Positions 5,727 to 9,277 of a stretch of DNA of 9,277 bases are shown in pieces. A model generated the notes under the pieces. The model made no database searches. It was not told the DNA's origin and saw only the letters and a program-made list of their open reading frames with translations. This stretch comes from Woeseiaceae bacterium (GTDB lineage Bacteria > Pseudomonadota > Gammaproteobacteria > Steroidobacterales > Woeseiaceae): contig JALHUQ010000040.1 of NCBI GenBank assembly GCA_022866645.1, positions 1 through 9,277 of the forward strand, written 5' to 3'. Position numbers and translations under genes: made by a program. Numbering within the stretch: position 1 is the first letter of the stretch; every line of letters starts with the position of its first letter.

Positions 5727-7921
5727 GTCAATGCTAGACCGGCAAGCTCCATTTTCTTTTGCCGACGAAACTTGTGCAGCAATGGTTCAGTGTAGCCATT
5801 CGGTTGGGTACGCCCTTCGAATACCAGCGCACAAGCGGCCCGAAAAGCGATGCTTCGATCAAAATCGTCGCTCATCCGCAGATAGGATGCATCACCCTCA
5901 TTCTGCTTATCGACGATCTGCGCCATACGTTTGAAAGTTTCGAGCACCTGCTCTTTCGTCGTCACCTCGTGCAATAGCCAATTGGCGATGTGCTGACTCG
6001 AGATTCGTAATGTCGCGCGATCTTCCATCAGACCGACGTCGGAGATGTCCGCTACTTTCGAACAGCCGATACCTGAATCAATCCATCGCACAACATAGCC
6101 GAGGATGCCCTGCGCGTTGTTGTTCAATTCCTTTTGGATATCTGCCGGAGACAATCGCGCCACATTTCCGAGTGGCGGCGTCAGAATGTCATCGATACTG
6201 GCAAGCTTGCGTTTCGCAAGTCTCTTTTGAACAGCTCGAACGTCGACTGCGTGGTAATGCATCGCGTGCAGAGTCGCGGCGGTTGGTGACGGCACCCAGG
6301 CGCAGTTCGCACCGGCCTCAGGGTGAGCCTGTTTGCTATCCATCATCTGCTTCATTTCGTCCGGCTTCGGCCACATGCCTTTGCCGATCTGCGCTCTACC
6401 GGGCAAACCGCAACGAATGCCGACGTCAACATTCCAGTCCTCATAAGCGGCGATCCAGGGTTGCAGCTTGATGGCTTCCTTTGGCAACACAGCACCCGCC
6501 TGCATACTCGTATGAATTTCGTCACCGGTACGATCGAGAAAACCGGTGTTGATGAAGGCGATGCGTTTTTTCGCGGCTCCGATACACGCAGGAAGATTGA
6601 CCGTTGTGCGGCGTTCTTCATCCATGATGCCGACTTTGATTGTATCGGCCTCCAATTCAAACAAATCTTCCACCCGCCCGAATAGCGTATCGGTAAACGC
6701 CACTTCATCGGGGCCGTGCATCTTGGGTTTGACGATATAGATGCTGCCAGCGCGGCTATTGGGCTGCAGGCCATCGCGTAATCGATCTGTGAGTGCGCAG
6801 GCCGTCGTAAATATCGCGTCTATAATGCCCTCGAAGACTTCCTGCCCATTGGCGTCCAGTATGGCGTCGTTGGTCATCAGGTGTCCGACGTTGCGAACCA
6901 GCAGCAGACTGCGGCCTGATAACACGAGTTCACCGCCGTCCACGGCCGTATAGACGCGGTCTCTCGCCACCGTTCGTGACGACTCCTTGCCAGCTTTGGT
7001 GAATACTGCTTCGAGGTCACCTTGCATGAGACCGAGCCAGTTGCGGTATACGCCGACTTTGTCTTCCGCGTCCACGGCAGCGACAGAGTCTTCGCAATCC
7101 TGAATCGTGGTCACCGCAGACTCGAGAATGACATCGGCAACGTTGCCTATCGCATCTCGTCCCGTGGAATGACTCGGGTCAACGCCAATCTCGATATGCA
7201 GGCCATGATGTCGAAACAGATAAGCACAGCCCTCGGGTCGCTTTGCATAGCCCACAAATAATTCCGGGGCCTGCAAGGCGTGCGCCTCGCCGCTGGCACT
7301 GGCCGCGACAAATCGGACGCCGCCGTCAGCGTGATCCAGGCCATAGGTGGTTACGTCGCTGTGACTGATTCCAGCCAGGGGAAGCGTGCGATCAAGAAAC
7401 TCGGTCGCATAACGGATTACCGCAGCGCCGCGCAACGGATTGTAGCTCCCGCCACGTTCTCGGCCATCATCTTCATCAATAACGTCAGTACCATAAAGGG
7501 CGTCGTACAGGCTGCCCCATCGCGCGTTAGCCGCGTTAATTGCGAAACGCGCGTTGCTAACAGGAACGACAAGTTGGGGCCCGGCGATTTCGGCGATTTC
7601 CGGGTCAACGTTTTCTGTTTCGATTTCCGGAAAGCCGTCATGCGCTTTCAGGTAGCCGATGCTAATCAGAAAATCGACGTACTCTGCATGCGACCAGTCT
7701 TGTCCCCGCCTGGTGACGTGCCACTGGTCGATTTTCGCCTGCAGATCATCGCGAAGTTTCAGGAGCTTCCGATTGGCCGGCGTCAGGTCGGTGATTATGG
7801 ACTCGACCCCACTCCAGAACGTTGCAGGGTCGAAGCCGATTGCGGGCAAAAGCTCATTTTCCACAAAATCGTGAAAGATCGGATCAACACGGAGAGTGCC
7901 GATAATGTGTCGCTGTGCCAA
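5723..7921 (-). CDS. glcB: Malate synthase G
   Basis: The protein has 732 residues; E. coli GlcB has 723. It condenses glyoxylate with acetyl-CoA and water to give malate, in the glyoxylate shunt or after glycolate oxidation, as a cytoplasmic monomer. Family landmarks are all present: VRNVGHLM with the active-site Arg343; KMHGPDEVAF at 400-409; GIMDEERRT at 431-439 with the Mg-binding Glu435; TGFLDRTGDE at 459-468 with the Mg-binding Asp463; QIGKGMWPKPDEM at 511-523; WVPSPTAATLHA at 542-553; NNAQGILGYVVRWI at 601-614; and LMEDRATLR with the catalytic base Asp634. The start is TTG: the N-terminus aligns well with E. coli GlcB from this codon and no nearby downstream ATG exists. GGGAAG lies 8 bases before it. 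The stop overlaps the modA GTG by 4 bases. No split, frameshift or missing residue was seen. Confidence 0.96.
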   Translation of the reverse strand: MAQRHIIGTLRVDPIFHDFVENELLPAIGFDPATFWSGVESIITDLTPANRKLLKLRDDLQAKIDQWHVTRRGQDWSHAEYVDFLISIGYLKAHDGFPEIETENVDPEIAEIAGPQLVVPVSNARFAINAANARWGSLYDALYGTDVIDEDDGRERGGSYNPLRGAAVIRYATEFLDRTLPLAGISHSDVTTYGLDHADGGVRFVAASASGEAHALQAPELFVGYAKRPEGCAYLFRHHGLHIEIGVDPSHSTGRDAIGNVADVILESAVTTIQDCEDSVAAVDAEDKVGVYRNWLGLMQGDLEAVFTKAGKESSRTVARDRVYTAVDGGELVLSGRSLLLVRNVGHLMTNDAILDANGQEVFEGIIDAIFTTACALTDRLRDGLQPNSRAGSIYIVKPKMHGPDEVAFTDTLFGRVEDLFELEADTIKVGIMDEERRTTVNLPACIGAAKKRIAFINTGFLDRTGDEIHTSMQAGAVLPKEAIKLQPWIAAYEDWNVDVGIRCGLPGRAQIGKGMWPKPDEMKQMMDSKQAHPEAGANCAWVPSPTAATLHAMHYHAVDVRAVQKRLAKRKLASIDDILTPPLGNVARLSPADIQKELNNNAQGILGYVVRWIDSGIGCSKVADISDVGLMEDRATLRISSQHIANWLLHEVTTKEQVLETFKRMAQIVDKQNEGDASYLRMSDDFDRSIAFRAACALVFEGRTQPNGYTEPLLHKFRRQKKMELAGLALT

Positions 7922-7960
7922 TGCCTTAACTTCCCGTCAGTGATGTTGTCAATAAACAGC

Positions 7961-8206
7961 CTAGGTGAAGACGATGCGCAATGCTATGTACGGCGCAAAA
8001 TTGAAAAAAAGAATTCCGAGCTTGTACTGTCCCATTAGGCGATAAATCGTCCGCTCAAACTCTTCCTGACTGATGGAGGTAACCAGCCGTTGTGTCCGGT
8101 AGGTCAAATTGGGCGCAACCATCATCGCGACCGCCCAGATCATGAGAATTCCAAAGTTGACGACCATGCACCAACCCAGCACCGCGAGTGCATTTTCGAC
8201 AGTCAT
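7961..8206 (-). CDS. Small two-helix membrane protein, DUF6868-like
   Basis: The protein has 81 residues with hydrophobic segments at about 6-30 and 62-79, and a charged, probably cytoplasmic or periplasmic loop between them (YRTQR, then SQEEFERTIYRLMGQYKLG). The pattern of LGWC and N near the start, an E-F-x-x-x-x-Y-x-x-M-x-x-Y-K loop and N-x-x-P-Y-x-A-L at the end recalls the DUF6868 family of small inner-membrane proteins; this is from memory and not verified. The ATG at 8206 was chosen because AGGAG lies 6 bases before it. An in-frame GTG at 8221 would lie upstream of that site. The stop is 39 bases before the glcB start, so it may head the glcB-modABC transcript. Function is unknown. Confidence 0.8.
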   Translation of the reverse strand: MTVENALAVLGWCMVVNFGILMIWAVAMMVAPNLTYRTQRLVTSISQEEFERTIYRLMGQYKLGILFFNFAPYIALRIVFT

Positions 8207-8212
8207 TGGTTT

Positions 8213-8217
8213 CTCCT
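8213..8217 (-). promoter_or_regulatory. Ribosome binding site of the small membrane protein
   Basis: The minus strand reads AGGAG, 6 bases before the ATG at 8206. It excludes the upstream in-frame GTG at 8221 as the start. Confidence 0.75.
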
Positions 8218-8237
8218 GCACACGTTAGGCATTAGTA

Positions 8238-8266
8238 TATACAAGCTTTTCAAGTGAGAAAGACAA
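8238..8266 (-). promoter_or_regulatory. Candidate sigma-70-type promoter for the minus-strand glcB-mod unit
   Basis: On the minus strand TTGTCT (8266-8261) and TGTATA (8243-8238) are separated by 17 bases, within the 61-base divergent gap. An alternative -10, TATACT, lies at 8239-8234. It would drive the small membrane protein and perhaps glcB-modABC. The AT-rich core includes the 8-base palindrome GTATATAC (8235-8242), which could be shared with control of the plus-strand persulfide dioxygenase gene. Assigned by eye only. Confidence 0.3.
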
Positions 8267-8267
8267 G

Positions 8268-9131
8268 TTGACGCAAGCTAATGTAAAAGCATTCTTCGAC
8301 GAGGCAACATTTACGGTTTCCTATGTCGTCAGCGATCCGGTATCCGGACGTGCCGCGATTATTGATCCGGTGCTGGACTACGACCCCAACTCAGGCCGTA
8401 CGTCCACAACCTCGGCCGATCAGCTGATCGCGTATGTCAATGACGCGAACCTCAGCGTAGCCTGGATACTCGAAACACACGTCCACGCTGACCACCTGAG
8501 TGCGGCGCCGGCCATCAAGGAAGGGGTGGGAGGACAGACCGCCATCGGTGCACACGTGACATCGGTGCAGAATACCTTCAAGGGAATATTCAATATTTCG
8601 GACCTTGCCGTCGACGGCAGCCAGTTCGACCATCTTTTCGACGACGGCGAGACCTTCAAGGTCGGCAATATCGACGCCCGTATCATAGCGACCCCCGGCC
8701 ACACGCCGGCTTGTGTAACTTACGTTATCGGCGACGCCGCATTTGTCGGAGACACACTCTTCATGCCCGATTTCGGTACTGCCCGTACGGATTTTCCGGG
8801 TGGCAGCGCGGCACAGTTGTATGGGTCCATTCGAAAGATTCTCGCCTTGCCCGGCGCCACGCGTTTGTTCATGTGTCACGACTACAAAGCACCGGGCAGA
8901 GAGGACTATGCCTGGGAAACGAGTGTCGCCGAACAAAGCAAAAACAATATTCATATCAACGAGAGTGTCACTGAAGAAGACTTCATTGCCCTGCGTGAGG
9001 GTCGAGACGGTAAGCTCGGCATGCCCAAGTTGTTGTTACCGGCAATCCAGATCAACATCCGGGCAGGTGCTTTGCCCGACGCGGAAGACAATGGCATTCG
9101 GTATTTGAAGATTCCGCTCGACGCGGTATAA
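8268..9131 (+). CDS. Persulfide dioxygenase-like MBL-fold metallohydrolase (Blh/ETHE1 relative)
   Basis: The protein has 287 residues, a single metallo-beta-lactamase-fold domain. The metal motif THVHADH puts His71, His73, Asp75 and His76 in place, with His145 (ATPGHTPACVTY), Asp162 (FVGDTLF) and His204 (MCHDY) completing the set. In ETHE1-type dioxygenases the iron is held by the equivalents of His71, His145 and Asp162. The ARTDFPGG stretch at 172-179 matches the ARCDFPGG/GRTDF region of the family. The likely reaction is oxidation of glutathione persulfide to sulfite, part of sulfide detoxification, in the cytoplasm. The MBL half of Blh proteins is its closest recognisable relative. The start TTG at 8268 is the only start that fits; GAGAAAG just upstream can serve as the binding site. 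A TIGR01244-type gene follows after 40 bases, supporting the role. A glyoxalase II-like activity is less likely. Confidence 0.88.
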   Translation: MTQANVKAFFDEATFTVSYVVSDPVSGRAAIIDPVLDYDPNSGRTSTTSADQLIAYVNDANLSVAWILETHVHADHLSAAPAIKEGVGGQTAIGAHVTSVQNTFKGIFNISDLAVDGSQFDHLFDDGETFKVGNIDARIIATPGHTPACVTYVIGDAAFVGDTLFMPDFGTARTDFPGGSAAQLYGSIRKILALPGATRLFMCHDYKAPGREDYAWETSVAEQSKNNIHINESVTEEDFIALREGRDGKLGMPKLLLPAIQINIRAGALPDAEDNGIRYLKIPLDAV

Positions 9132-9160
9132 CGCTTCGTGATTACCCCCAACTCGCCAGC

Positions 9161-9164
9161 AGGA
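9161..9164 (+). promoter_or_regulatory. Ribosome binding site of the TIGR01244-like gene
   Basis: AGGA, 7 bases before the ATG at 9172, in the 40-base gap after the dioxygenase stop. It supports this start and co-transcription. Confidence 0.55.
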
Positions 9165-9171
9165 TCCGGAA

Positions 9172-9277
9172 ATGAATATTTCAAGAATTAGCGATAACTA
9201 CGCGGTCGCAGCCCAAATACTCCCGATGGAAGTGGCCGCAATCGCAGAACAAGGGTTTGTCGCCATTATTTGCAATC
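9172..9277 (+). CDS. TIGR01244/DUF442 family protein (sulfur transferase/phosphatase-like), N-terminal part
   Basis: Partial gene running off the right edge, with 35 residues visible: MNIS-R-I-S-D-N-Y-A-V-A-A-Q-I, then a P-x-E-V-A-A-I-A-E-Q-G-F helix and the strand VAIICN. This is the typical opening of the DUF442 domain (…L…SVSPQI…DVAALAAAGFRTVICNRPD), a dual-specificity-phosphatase-like fold annotated as a TIGR01244 family sulfur transferase. The catalytic Cys loop lies beyond the window. In Blh proteins the same domain is fused in front of a persulfide dioxygenase. Here it is a separate gene placed 40 bases after one, so the two very likely form a sulfide/persulfide oxidation operon. Confidence 0.7.
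   Translation, partial: MNISRISDNYAVAAQILPMEVAAIAEQGFVAIICN

Noticed and set aside
7924..7952. Perfect TTGACA (minus strand, 7952-7947) as a separate glcB promoter
   Set aside because: At 17 bases the -10 would be TTAAGG, a poor match, and it would place transcription start at or within the coding start. It may be chance.
7280..8038. 252-residue plus-strand open frame opposite glcB
   Set aside because: It lies antisense to the well-conserved N-terminal part of malate synthase G and the small membrane protein, with no recognisable domain and no ribosome binding site that stands out.
8235..8242. GTATATAC palindrome as a BigR operator
   Set aside because: The 8-base palindrome does not extend outward, the known BigR site is longer, and no BigR-like gene is in the window. 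It is mentioned only with the candidate promoter.
8391..8954. Minus-strand open frame inside the persulfide dioxygenase gene
   Set aside because: It is antisense to the metal-binding core of a clear MBL-fold protein; its translation has no family features.

Overview
The window reads as an ordinary chromosomal stretch from a bacterium, most likely a gammaproteobacterium or related proteobacterium, possibly marine. This is inferred from an E. coli-like malate synthase G, a ModABC transporter with a periplasmic binding protein, a lipoprotein signal, Shine-Dalgarno sites of the GGAGG type and moderate-to-high GC. The genus cannot be fixed from the sequence alone. There are no tRNA or rRNA genes, insertion sequences, phage genes or CRISPR repeats.

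Layout. Nearly everything is on the minus strand, transcribed from about 8206 down to 1. In order of transcription: a small two-helix membrane protein (7961-8206); malate synthase G, glcB (5723-7921); the molybdate ABC transporter modA, modB, modC (5726 down to 3293); an aspartate/glutamate-racemase-family enzyme (2455-3168); a PLP-dependent enzyme of the D-cysteine desulfhydrase / L-cysteate sulfo-lyase family (1437-2435); a 351-base non-coding gap with two hairpins; a lipoprotein of unknown function (390-1085); and the first 128 residues of a divergent Lgt-like membrane protein (386 down to the window edge). On the plus strand, divergent from the small membrane protein, are a persulfide-dioxygenase-like metallo-beta-lactamase-fold protein (8268-9131) and the start of a TIGR01244/DUF442 protein (9172 to the edge).

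How the genes fit together. glcB, modA, modB and modC are linked by three successive start/stop overlaps, so they are probably translated from one message. This joins glyoxylate-to-malate metabolism to molybdate uptake. The racemase and the PLP lyase are 19 bases apart and look like a two-gene amino-acid degradation unit that would end in pyruvate plus sulfide or sulfite. The plus-strand pair belongs to sulfide/persulfide oxidation and corresponds to the two domains that are fused in Blh proteins. The lipoprotein and Lgt-like genes are 3 bases apart, with the second gene's ribosome binding site inside the end of the first.

No clearly novel system is evident. The observations most worth a second look are the glcB-mod coupling, the lipoprotein/divergent-Lgt pair, and the racemase/lyase pair with a repeated half-site array upstream. 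Several starts are non-ATG (TTG for glcB and the dioxygenase, GTG for modA).
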